The notes under the pieces: model-generated
Told to the model about the DNA's origin: nothing
Databases searched by the model: none
Seen by the model: the letters and a program-made list of their open reading frames with translations, nothing else
Part shown: piece after piece, positions 1-6,371 of the stretch
How the letters are laid out: every line of letters begins with the position of its first letter
Position numbering within the stretch: position 1 is the first letter of the stretch
From: a virus
Reading direction: 5' to 3' (one strand)
Virus record (IMG/VR): IMGVR_UViG_3300020176_000075
Location: 1-27,251 of that record
DNA length: 27,251 bases
Position numbers and translations under genes: made by a program

Positions 1-109
1 CGTCCTGAACTTCGTGAACCTTGAACTCGTTCCCGTCGGTGGATTCATTGACGTACCACGTCTGAATCCCGGTCAACGGATCGATATCAATCAAGCGTTT
101 GTCGGTCAT
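1..109 (-). CDS. Partial phage structural-region protein, C-terminus beyond left edge
   Basis: An ATG at 109 opens a frame that runs off the left end with 36 residues visible (begins MTDKRLIDIDPLTGIQTWYV). A clear Shine-Dalgarno GGAG lies 5 bases upstream of the ATG, after the terminator-like hairpin that follows the capsid gene. The N-terminus resembles conserved hypothetical proteins found next to the capsid gene in other podoviruses, recalled by sight rather than by search. The role is unknown. Its position directly after the major capsid gene fits a head or head-completion protein. The start is well supported; the function is not. Confidence 0.7.
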   Translation of the reverse strand, partial: MTDKRLIDIDPLTGIQTWYVNESTDGNEFKVHEVQD

Positions 110-118
110 GATTTCTCC

Positions 119-146
119 AAAGGAAACGGGGGGCCGAAGCCCCCCG
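119..146 (-). terminator. Strong hairpin after the major capsid gene
   Basis: On the minus strand an 8-bp perfect stem (CGGGGGGC/GCCCCCCG, 127-134 with 139-146) closes a TTCG tetraloop and is followed by TTTCCTTT. This is an intrinsic terminator or attenuator shape, placed between the capsid stop at 154 and the next start at 109. The U-tract is interrupted by CC, so read-through is likely. Such a hairpin would raise capsid mRNA relative to downstream genes and protect its 3' end. Confidence 0.75.
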
Positions 147-153
147 CTCATGG

Positions 154-1125
154 TTACGCAACCGCGAGGTCCGCGATCTTACCGCTTGCGGCCTCGTTGC
201 AGCATTCAAGGGTATATTCCCCTAGAATGTGGCGCTTCTCGGAATCACCGGTCTTCGCCAAGCGCTCTTGCTTGAACGAACGCCCAGACAGCGGGCAAAG
301 CTTCCAGTAATCCCAATCGACCACCAAGCCCGTCCGACCCCGCATGAAGCGGTTGGGGACGATCGCAAGTTGACCGAAGTCGCTGACATAGACATCGGCG
401 GCGCCGATGATCTGCGTCTGGCCAACCTTCGGCGCGGTATCGCGATACAACGTCGCGATGCCGGAGAAGGTCGAAGCCTGCTGCTTGTTGAACGAGCCCA
501 CCATGAAGGTCGACGGATCACCGCCCGCGTCCCAAGCCGAAGCAAGAACGGTCTTCAGTTGAGCCTCGGCCAAGGTCCGAACGGTGGTGCCGTCGGTCGG
601 AGCCGTGGTCGGAGCGCCCGAGGACGTTACCGGCGTGGTGCCGTCGGTGAAATTGTCCTTGTTGGACGCGATCCACGTTTCCATGCCGGCCATGGCGCGA
701 GCCGTCGCGGAACTGCCGGCAACCGCCGCACTGTTCTGGGTAACCGAAAGCTCAAGATCGCGCTTCACCTCCTTCGAGCGTTTGGACATCTGATACGCGA
801 GTTCCTTCGCCCGACCGGCCTTGTTCACGGCGTCGGAAGTGCCGGAAACCTGGACGGTCTTTTTCAGGATTTGCGTGTAGTTGCCAAGGCGCGAAGTCGC
901 CTGAATGGTATTCGGGCTCGAATCGTCGCCGTCGAGATGAGAATTCGACGCGGCGGCGGCGAGAGAATCCGTCTGCCATTCATGGTAGGTGCTGGTTGCG
1001 GTGCCCTTCTTCATGTTACTCACCGCCGGGGTTTCCGTTGGCGAGATGTTGAAGATAAGGTTACTCAGGTCTTCACGAATGCCCGTGAGGTCAAACGTGG
1101 TAGTCGTTCCGGAGGGGACAGCCAT
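154..1125 (-). CDS. Major capsid protein, SU10/DUF5309-like
   Basis: 323 residues forming the main shell protein of the head. The sequence is typical of the HK97-fold group annotated as DUF5309 or SU10 major capsid protein. The N-terminus is MAVPSGTTTTFDLTGIREDL, followed by an LSNLIFNISPTETP segment, a long middle with a Thr/Ser/Gly-rich loop around residues 165-185, and a C-terminal segment with 'FMRGRTGLVVDWDYWKL'. The start has a good AAGGAG Shine-Dalgarno 7 bases upstream. It follows the acidic scaffold-like gene by 32 bases, the usual scaffold-capsid order, and is followed by a strong hairpin. Family assignment is by recognition of overall pattern; the position supports it strongly. Confidence 0.88.
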   Translation of the reverse strand: MAVPSGTTTTFDLTGIREDLSNLIFNISPTETPAVSNMKKGTATSTYHEWQTDSLAAAASNSHLDGDDSSPNTIQATSRLGNYTQILKKTVQVSGTSDAVNKAGRAKELAYQMSKRSKEVKRDLELSVTQNSAAVAGSSATARAMAGMETWIASNKDNFTDGTTPVTSSGAPTTAPTDGTTVRTLAEAQLKTVLASAWDAGGDPSTFMVGSFNKQQASTFSGIATLYRDTAPKVGQTQIIGAADVYVSDFGQLAIVPNRFMRGRTGLVVDWDYWKLCPLSGRSFKQERLAKTGDSEKRHILGEYTLECCNEAASGKIADLAVA

Positions 1126-1157
1126 TTCAAGGCTCCTTATGTCCTCCGCCGAAGGGG

Positions 1158-2177
1158 TTACTTCATCATGTCGGCCATGAGAATGTCCGTCATTGATTCA
1201 GCACTGCCCTTCTGGCGGTGTGCTTTCACAAGGCGCGCTTTCCTGGAATCGGGTCTTGGCTTCGGAGCGGTTTCCGTCGACCTCACGGGAGCCGGGGGCT
1301 TTGCGGCCACCTTTTTCTTCGCGAGGGCAACCTTGGACTTTTGGGACGCCACATGCTGGTCATAAAGATACGCTTTGCGAGCGATGACCACGGCCCGGCT
1401 ATCAGCTAGACCGTTAATCTCATCCTCGGTGTATCCGGATGACAAAAGCATGCCTCGCACACCCGCCTTTTCGTGGCTTGCCACTTCCGACGTTGCCCAC
1501 TCGGGGATACGTCGGGGCAGCAAGGCCGCTTGTTCGGCGGCGTATTGAGCCTGAGCGTGGGCGTGTCGCTGTTCATGCTGTTGCAAGAAAGCGGCGCGCT
1601 GTTGCATCACAGCTTCATACTGGTGCTGAGCTTCAGCCGATCCGATTGGATCATCCGAATCCCATTGCGGTTTCTGAGGCGTGTTGGCCTGTAGAAACAA
1701 CAGCTCTTGATCCTTTACCCGCTCCCATTCCTGCGCGCGGTTCTGGAGTGCGCGGGCCTCGTCACTCAACGACGTGGTTTTCCGCGTGTAATCCTCGGTC
1801 CGCATGTAACCGTCACGGAGTTCGTCAAGAGCTACCCGGATCGGGCCGTGGACGGGATGTTCCCATTCGACAAAGTCTTCAAGGTCATCGCCCTCGGCCT
1901 GTTCTGGACTCTCTTCGCCCTCGGCTTCAGTCGCATCGTCTTCGGATTCGGACGATTCCTCGTCCTCGGCTTCAGAACCTTCGGCGTCACCGCCTTCTGG
2001 CTGCTCTTCTGCCCCCTCGTCGGCCTCTGGGCTACCCTCGAAAGGACCATCAACCGTCTCGGTGTCTTGCTCTCGATTGATGCCGTCTTCGGCGTCCAAT
2101 TCCTGAGACGCGAACGCCTCGAAACCGTCGAGATTAAGGTCATCGACGCCTGGTGAGGCGCTACCGACAACTGCCAT
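1158..2177 (-). CDS. Probable scaffold / head assembly protein
   Basis: 339 residues from an ATG at 2177, chosen because AAGGAGG sits 7 bases upstream; an in-frame start at 2243 would overlap the terminator hairpin and lacks such a site. Residues about 25-105 are extremely acidic (runs of Glu, Asp and Ser). A short 'VEWEHPVHGPIRVALDELRDGYMR' motif follows, then a long Gln/Ala-rich predicted coiled coil, and finally a very basic Lys/Ala/Pro tail ending MTDILMADMMK. An acidic head, helical middle and basic C-terminus directly upstream of the capsid gene is the signature of phage scaffolding proteins, whose basic tail contacts the capsid. It is the first gene after an intrinsic terminator at 2219-2240. 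No catalytic motif is seen. Confidence 0.72.
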   Translation of the reverse strand: MAVVGSASPGVDDLNLDGFEAFASQELDAEDGINREQDTETVDGPFEGSPEADEGAEEQPEGGDAEGSEAEDEESSESEDDATEAEGEESPEQAEGDDLEDFVEWEHPVHGPIRVALDELRDGYMRTEDYTRKTTSLSDEARALQNRAQEWERVKDQELLFLQANTPQKPQWDSDDPIGSAEAQHQYEAVMQQRAAFLQQHEQRHAHAQAQYAAEQAALLPRRIPEWATSEVASHEKAGVRGMLLSSGYTEDEINGLADSRAVVIARKAYLYDQHVASQKSKVALAKKKVAAKPPAPVRSTETAPKPRPDSRKARLVKAHRQKGSAESMTDILMADMMK

Positions 2178-2218
2178 TTTCAACCTCCTTGCGACGCCCT
2201 CGGGCGCTACCGCAAATG

Positions 2219-2240
2219 AAAAAAGCGCCCCGAAGGACGC
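2219..2240 (-). terminator. Intrinsic terminator between portal-side genes and scaffold gene
   Basis: On the minus strand GCGTCC-TTCG-GGGCGC forms a 6-bp stem (one G.U pair) with a TTCG tetraloop, followed immediately by six T residues. This is a textbook Rho-independent terminator 44 bases after the stop at 2284 and 42 bases before the scaffold start at 2177. No convincing promoter fits in the remaining 42 bases. The capsid operon is therefore reached by partial read-through or by antitermination. Confidence 0.8.
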
Positions 2241-2268
2241 CAACTAACCCCTGTCAATGCAGGGAATT

Positions 2269-2290
2269 CTTGTTAGACGCTTGTTAGACG
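2269..2290. repeat. Tandem 11-bp direct duplication over a stop codon
   Basis: The plus strand carries cttgttagacg twice in succession (2269-2279 and 2280-2290), an exact tandem duplication. The right copy contains the TAA stop of the 91-residue gene (2284-2286). The left copy lies in the short gap before the terminator. It looks like a recent small duplication. Confidence 0.85.
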
Positions 2291-2559
2291 ACCTCGTGGT
2301 TGTGCCCGAGCATGGCTTGAGAAGCCTTGCCCGCCATCAAAGCCGCGCCAAGCGCGCCCCGAACGTGTTCAAGAACCTCGATCGCTTTCAGGCGATCCAG
2401 CCTCACGGTCGATTCCTGAGCGCTGACCGCATCGCGGATGTAAAGCTCGCGAAGATCGTCAAACACCTTGTTGAACAAATCGCTTCCAAGGATGCGCTGG
2501 GCCTCTTCACCCGCGCGCTGTTGCTCTTCTAGCTGACGCTTGGCGTCTTCATCGGTCAT
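2284..2559 (-). CDS. Small helical phage protein of unknown function
   Basis: 91 residues, charged and predicted almost entirely helical (starts MTDEDAKRQLEEQQRAGEEA). Similar roughly 90-residue helical proteins are common in structural modules of alphaproteobacterial phages, but no function is established. Its ATG overlaps the stop of the upstream gene in an ATGA arrangement at 2556-2559, so translation is probably coupled. It is the last gene before the intrinsic terminator at 2219-2240. Confidence 0.75.
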   Translation of the reverse strand: MTDEDAKRQLEEQQRAGEEAQRILGSDLFNKVFDDLRELYIRDAVSAQESTVRLDRLKAIEVLEHVRGALGAALMAGKASQAMLGHNHEVV

Positions 2560-3386
2560 GCCGAGTTCCCATCGGGGCCGCTGTTATTCCGAATATAAGA
2601 CGTGTACCAATCCGCCATGTTGGATTGGTTGCTTGGATCGTATTGAGCGTCCCAATCTTCCTCGGTAAAGCCGCCAACAGGCGAGAATCCGCCGCTGCCT
2701 ACCGAGCCGAACACGCCGCCATTCGCGCCGCCGTTTCCGCCGTTCATGAGGTGTTGAGCGTATTGCATGTTCACGCCCCTCTGACCCGCGACCTCCATCG
2801 GGTCGCCGCCGAGAAGATGACCGTTCATCATCTCGAACACCTGCCGATTGGTGAAGCCCGGCGCCGTCGCGGCATCGCTTGTCGCGCTCGGGTCGGGGTT
2901 GTTGTCCCAAATGCCGGATGGTGTGACAGGGCGGATTTGATTGCCCGCCATCGGGTCCATGCCCTGCGGTTGATTGGCCATCAAAGATAGCTGTTCCGGC
3001 GGCAGTTGACCGTTCGGGTTATTCGACAGAAGCCCGTTGCCGCCTTGCCCCGTGGGCTGGGCTAGAAGGCCTTGTGACTGGACCGGCTGCATTGATTGCG
3101 CCGGTTGTGGCTGGGCCATGATGTTTTCCGCCGCCGTGCCGCCCCAAACGCTCGGGTCGCCCGCGCCGAGAAGCCCGAAAGACTGCGGGTTGGCTGGCGT
3201 TCGCACCTGGTATCCGCCCTCGCCATAAATGCCGCCCGCGAAATGCGGCATGACCTCGTTCATTTGCTTGTCGGACAAGAGCCCCTTTTGCCACTCGGGC
3301 CAGATGCTCGTTCCGGGCATCATCGAAGGCCCGCGCCGGGTCATCGTCCCCGCGCCGGGAATTGTTACTTGGTCAGGACGAGGCAT
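2556..3386 (-). CDS. Gly/Asn/Gln/Pro-rich structural or ejection-associated protein
   Basis: 276 residues with strongly biased composition: Met, Pro, Gln, Asn and Gly. Low-complexity segments such as QPQPAQSMQPVQSQ lie near residue 95, and a Gly/Asn stretch near 215-235. A short aromatic-acidic C-terminus (WDAQYDPSNQSNMADWYTSY) ends the protein. No enzyme motif is visible. AAAGGAG lies 6 bases before the ATG. It sits between the second polyvalent protein and a small helical protein inside the head-gene cluster. It is probably a virion-associated or internal head protein, inferred from position only. Confidence 0.65.
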   Translation of the reverse strand: MPRPDQVTIPGAGTMTRRGPSMMPGTSIWPEWQKGLLSDKQMNEVMPHFAGGIYGEGGYQVRTPANPQSFGLLGAGDPSVWGGTAAENIMAQPQPAQSMQPVQSQGLLAQPTGQGGNGLLSNNPNGQLPPEQLSLMANQPQGMDPMAGNQIRPVTPSGIWDNNPDPSATSDAATAPGFTNRQVFEMMNGHLLGGDPMEVAGQRGVNMQYAQHLMNGGNGGANGGVFGSVGSGGFSPVGGFTEEDWDAQYDPSNQSNMADWYTSYIRNNSGPDGNSA

Positions 3387-3419
3387 TGTCGTCTCCTTTG
3401 AGCGGGCCGCTTAACAGGG

Positions 3420-5009
3420 TCAATAAGGCTGCTGATCGTCCGCGAGCATCCCGCGCGCGACAGGTGCCGCTAAGAGCCCAGCGCCAGCGACCGAGAACAT
3501 TAGGTCAGGGAATTTCTTAAACAAAGCAATCCGGTCCTCTTCGGTGCCGTACTTAAACACCCGATCGATCCCGTGTTTCTGTAATATGGCCTCTGTCTCA
3601 GGCGTTATTTTCTCAGGCACAATTGCGCCAACAAATTCGTCTAAGCCGACCGCCCTGCGCGGCTTTGCTTCAAAATACGTGGTTGGCAGTTCCGCCGCTT
3701 CTTTCGCGAGATCACGGATATCATCCTGCAAATGTTTGGGGATGTCTTCAAACCACGAAACATCCCGCCTCGCCATCAGGTCTTCCATGTACCCGGCGGC
3801 GCTATCAAAAGCTTGATACCCATCTCGCCCGGATGCTTTTGCCACTTTCTCGACCAATGCGATATATTTTTTGTCGAAAGTCTCTATAGCTTCTTTGCCG
3901 ACTGCTGCCGTGACAATGCGGCCCCGAGATTTCTTCACATCCGCCACGCCGCCTAATCTAGGCGAAACAGCGGCGCGGAAAGATGATGGCCCGTAATTGA
4001 AGCCTTCTGACTGAGCGAACCCCGCGCCATCTCGCTTCATCTCCCTCATGACATTATCAAGCGTATATGGCTTCGGCTTCTTCCTATTCCCGCTATCAGT
4101 GAATCCTTGCGGCAGCAGTCTTTGTGTTTCGCCATAATCCAGCAACCCGCGCCCGCCCACGCCATCCTCAAGGTACCCTGCGACTTGCCGCGCTTCGCGG
4201 TGCATATCATCGAATGAAGCGAATTTCTTAGGGTCCAAACCCTTCTCAACCGCTGCGTTTACGGTTCTTAACGCTCGGTCGGCCCCCTCGAAACCGTCGA
4301 ACATATGGAAAGCGTAGTCACGGTCAGAAAGGTGAGAGAATTTCGGATCATTCGCGAACTTCTTCATGGCGCTCCGATGATCCACGAAATCGACTTCGCC
4401 CCTCGGCTGCCGACCCGTATACGCATCATTGGGCCAAACATTCGTTGAGCGTGACGGCATCGCCATGTCCTTATTCGCGAGCAAGGTGATGTCGCCAAAA
4501 TTAGTCAAAGGATGGTCCGCGCGCGAAATCGCCAGGGAGGGCATCGGCAACCCACCTATTTCATCCGCGACGTTTAATCCCCCTGGCCGAATATTCGTAT
4601 GGGCTATAAGAGGGTCGGCGGGCAGATCCGCCGCCTTCCCCGCCCCGCGAACCGCCTTAACCGCTCCATACCCGACAAACGGCAGCGCCGCCGATGCCAA
4701 TCCCAAACCACCGCTTATCGCTGCGCCCCGCCAGTCATCCTTCTGAACCGCGTCATAAACATCCTTGGCGCTCAAGCCGACATCCGCCGCCGTGGCGAAT
4801 GGTTCAAATGGCGACATCGATACCGCCGTTGCACCAGCCTCAACCGGGTTCTGCCGCGCCCAATTCATCAGATCCGGCACGATGTTATGACGGCTTTGCA
4901 TCGCCGCGATGTCGCGGCGGTTAGGTTGACCCAGCAACCCAGCATGCGCCAAACCATATTCGTCGGCAAGCAAACCAGAACGCGCGCGTCTATCTTCAAG
5001 CAAACCCAT
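3420..5009 (-). CDS. Polyvalent (probably injected) phage protein, paralogue of the 636-residue protein
   Basis: 529 residues. The N-terminal ~110 residues resemble those of the 636-residue protein encoded at 6371-8281: RHNIVPDLMNWARQNPVEAG here versus RNNVVPGLLEFARENPVEAG there, each followed by a hydrophobic Ala/Gly segment and a KxADL element. The middle contains 'MPSLAISRADHPLTNFGDIT' and 'VWPNDAYTGRQPRGEVDF', which I associate with the large polyvalent proteins phages deliver with their DNA. The C-terminus again ends with a hydrophobic Gly/Ala helix (LMFSVAGAGLLAAPVARGML) before a short polar tail. No catalytic residues can be assigned. GGGGTGAG precedes the ATG and the gap to the upstream glycosyltransferase stop is 3 bases. 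Confidence 0.7.
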   Translation of the reverse strand: MGLLEDRRARSGLLADEYGLAHAGLLGQPNRRDIAAMQSRHNIVPDLMNWARQNPVEAGATAVSMSPFEPFATAADVGLSAKDVYDAVQKDDWRGAAISGGLGLASAALPFVGYGAVKAVRGAGKAADLPADPLIAHTNIRPGGLNVADEIGGLPMPSLAISRADHPLTNFGDITLLANKDMAMPSRSTNVWPNDAYTGRQPRGEVDFVDHRSAMKKFANDPKFSHLSDRDYAFHMFDGFEGADRALRTVNAAVEKGLDPKKFASFDDMHREARQVAGYLEDGVGGRGLLDYGETQRLLPQGFTDSGNRKKPKPYTLDNVMREMKRDGAGFAQSEGFNYGPSSFRAAVSPRLGGVADVKKSRGRIVTAAVGKEAIETFDKKYIALVEKVAKASGRDGYQAFDSAAGYMEDLMARRDVSWFEDIPKHLQDDIRDLAKEAAELPTTYFEAKPRRAVGLDEFVGAIVPEKITPETEAILQKHGIDRVFKYGTEEDRIALFKKFPDLMFSVAGAGLLAAPVARGMLADDQQPY

Positions 5010-5012
5010 CGC

Positions 5013-6140
5013 TCACCCCGCTTGAAATACACTGTCACCGATTTGGCGGATCGGCAGGTCCAAGCCCCACTTGCCGCAAAAATCACGAAGGTCGGTCAAT
5101 CCCATCTTCGCCTTGCTCAGGAAATACGGGTCCACGCCCGAGACCGCCGTATATGCCAACTCCACCGCTCGGCTCTCGCCAGCACGCGGGACAAGATCCG
5201 TCGCAATCCGCTTGTGGGCCTCGCCGTCGCTACCCACGCTCGGCACCTCGGCGGCTTCGACCAAATCAAGCGCCTCGCCGATGTCGGCGGTAGATGGGAA
5301 AGGGGGATAGTTCGTCGCGAAAACAGCGTCATCGTGATCACCCACTAACAGAGATACCGAAGGCACGCCCATATGCGCCGCCTCAAGTGCCGTCGTGCAG
5401 CCCGTGTGCAAGACACAGCGCGCGCCCCGCATCCATTGAACGTGGTTCCCGGTAACGGCGACGTGAACTCTCGGGTTGCCTCGATATAGATTTAGCCACG
5501 GGTCCGGGTTCTCGCCGGGATGCGGCCTGATCACCACCTCGCCGTCGTATGCCTCGATAAACTCCCGCACTTTCCTGATACACGTCCAATCGTGCTCGAT
5601 ATGAGCGATGAACTGCTCTCGGCTATCGAACACCCCCGCCGAAACACACATGGCGTGATAGGCCTTGATGTCGCCGCCTCGGGGGTTGGCCCCGCTGGTG
5701 TTGGTGTTGACCAGCAGATATCCTGATCGATCGGGCTCGCCGTAAATCTCTGGCCTTTTAAGCAAATCCAACCTTGGATTGCCCGTCCATTTGCCATTTA
5801 TCGCGTGTTCGGCTTGCCACTCGTTGGCGACATAGGTCACGTCGACCGGCAGGCATCGCAATATATCCTTGCGGAAATGCACCGGGCACCGAACCGCCAG
5901 CCCTTCTTCGTCCATCACCGCGATGTTGTGGCCGGCCCGCTTTGCCGTCTCCATCCATCCGCGCATGGCCTTGTTTTCGCCCTTGAACACGACACATCCC
6001 ACCGGGAGCGATTCAAGGTTCGGAGCCAAAACCCGCTGGCTTCCGATGATGCTTGATATCCCCCAATCATGCAGCGCCGACGCGACCAGAAGCCGGGACC
6101 ATAACTCCCGGTCACGGTTTTCAATCATGAAGTAGATCAA
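5013..6140 (-). CDS. GT-B-like glycosyltransferase / surface carbohydrate protein
   Basis: 375 residues from a TTG at 6140. This start has GGGAGG 4 bases upstream and overlaps the TGA of the preceding frame (TTGA), and it places the first beta strand correctly (IYFMIENRDRELWSRLLVAS). A GTG at 6164 is the alternative. The C-terminal half has the nucleotide-sugar-binding pattern of GT-B-fold and epimerase-like surface carbohydrate proteins: VVIRPHPGENPDPW, then VLHTGCTTALEAAHMGVPSV. The donor and acceptor cannot be predicted. It may modify DNA, virion protein or host surface glycan. It is unusual to find it inside the portal-capsid cluster between two polyvalent proteins. Confidence 0.72.
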   Translation of the reverse strand: MIYFMIENRDRELWSRLLVASALHDWGISSIIGSQRVLAPNLESLPVGCVVFKGENKAMRGWMETAKRAGHNIAVMDEEGLAVRCPVHFRKDILRCLPVDVTYVANEWQAEHAINGKWTGNPRLDLLKRPEIYGEPDRSGYLLVNTNTSGANPRGGDIKAYHAMCVSAGVFDSREQFIAHIEHDWTCIRKVREFIEAYDGEVVIRPHPGENPDPWLNLYRGNPRVHVAVTGNHVQWMRGARCVLHTGCTTALEAAHMGVPSVSLLVGDHDDAVFATNYPPFPSTADIGEALDLVEAAEVPSVGSDGEAHKRIATDLVPRAGESRAVELAYTAVSGVDPYFLSKAKMGLTDLRDFCGKWGLDLPIRQIGDSVFQAG

Positions 6141-6371
6141 GCCGCCTCCCTCATTTCTCCCCACCGCACAATCGAATACTTTCGGACAATGCGGGGCGGC
6201 ATCTCGATCCTGTTCGTCGGGGCCGCATCCGACAATTCATAGCGCCCCCGGTCCAGCATCACATCGATCGCACGGGCAATCTCATCGGTGGCGTTTTACC
6301 GTTGCCGCGTAAATCGCTTGCTCGATGAAGTCTCCGACCGTGCGATGCAAAAGCGGGGCAAAGATTCTCAT
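6137..6371 (-). pseudogene. Small gene split by a +1 frame change at an A4 run
   Basis: An ATG at 6371 overlaps the TAA of the upstream gene (TAATG) and reads MRIFAPLLHRTVGDFIEQAI YAATVK before running into TGA. After the AAAA run at 6294-6297 (minus strand) another frame continues uninterrupted as NATDEIARAIDVMLDRGRYE and on to a TGA at 6139-6137, which overlaps the TTG of the glycosyltransferase. Removing one base joins the frames into a protein of about 76 residues with coupled junctions at both ends. A disrupted gene, a sequence error, or frameshift decoding are all possible. No function is recognised. Confidence 0.65.

Noticed and set aside
229-1365. A 378-codon open frame on the plus strand opposite the capsid gene
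   Set aside because: It is the antisense of the capsid and scaffold genes, Arg-rich and without family resemblance, as expected in GC-rich DNA.
1439-2080. Long plus-strand frames opposite the scaffold gene
   Set aside because: They mirror the acidic scaffold coding sequence and have no plausible fold or ribosome-binding site.
2245-2265. TTGACA on the minus strand upstream of the scaffold gene as a -35 box
   Set aside because: There is no -10-like hexamer at a suitable distance and the terminator hairpin occupies that position.
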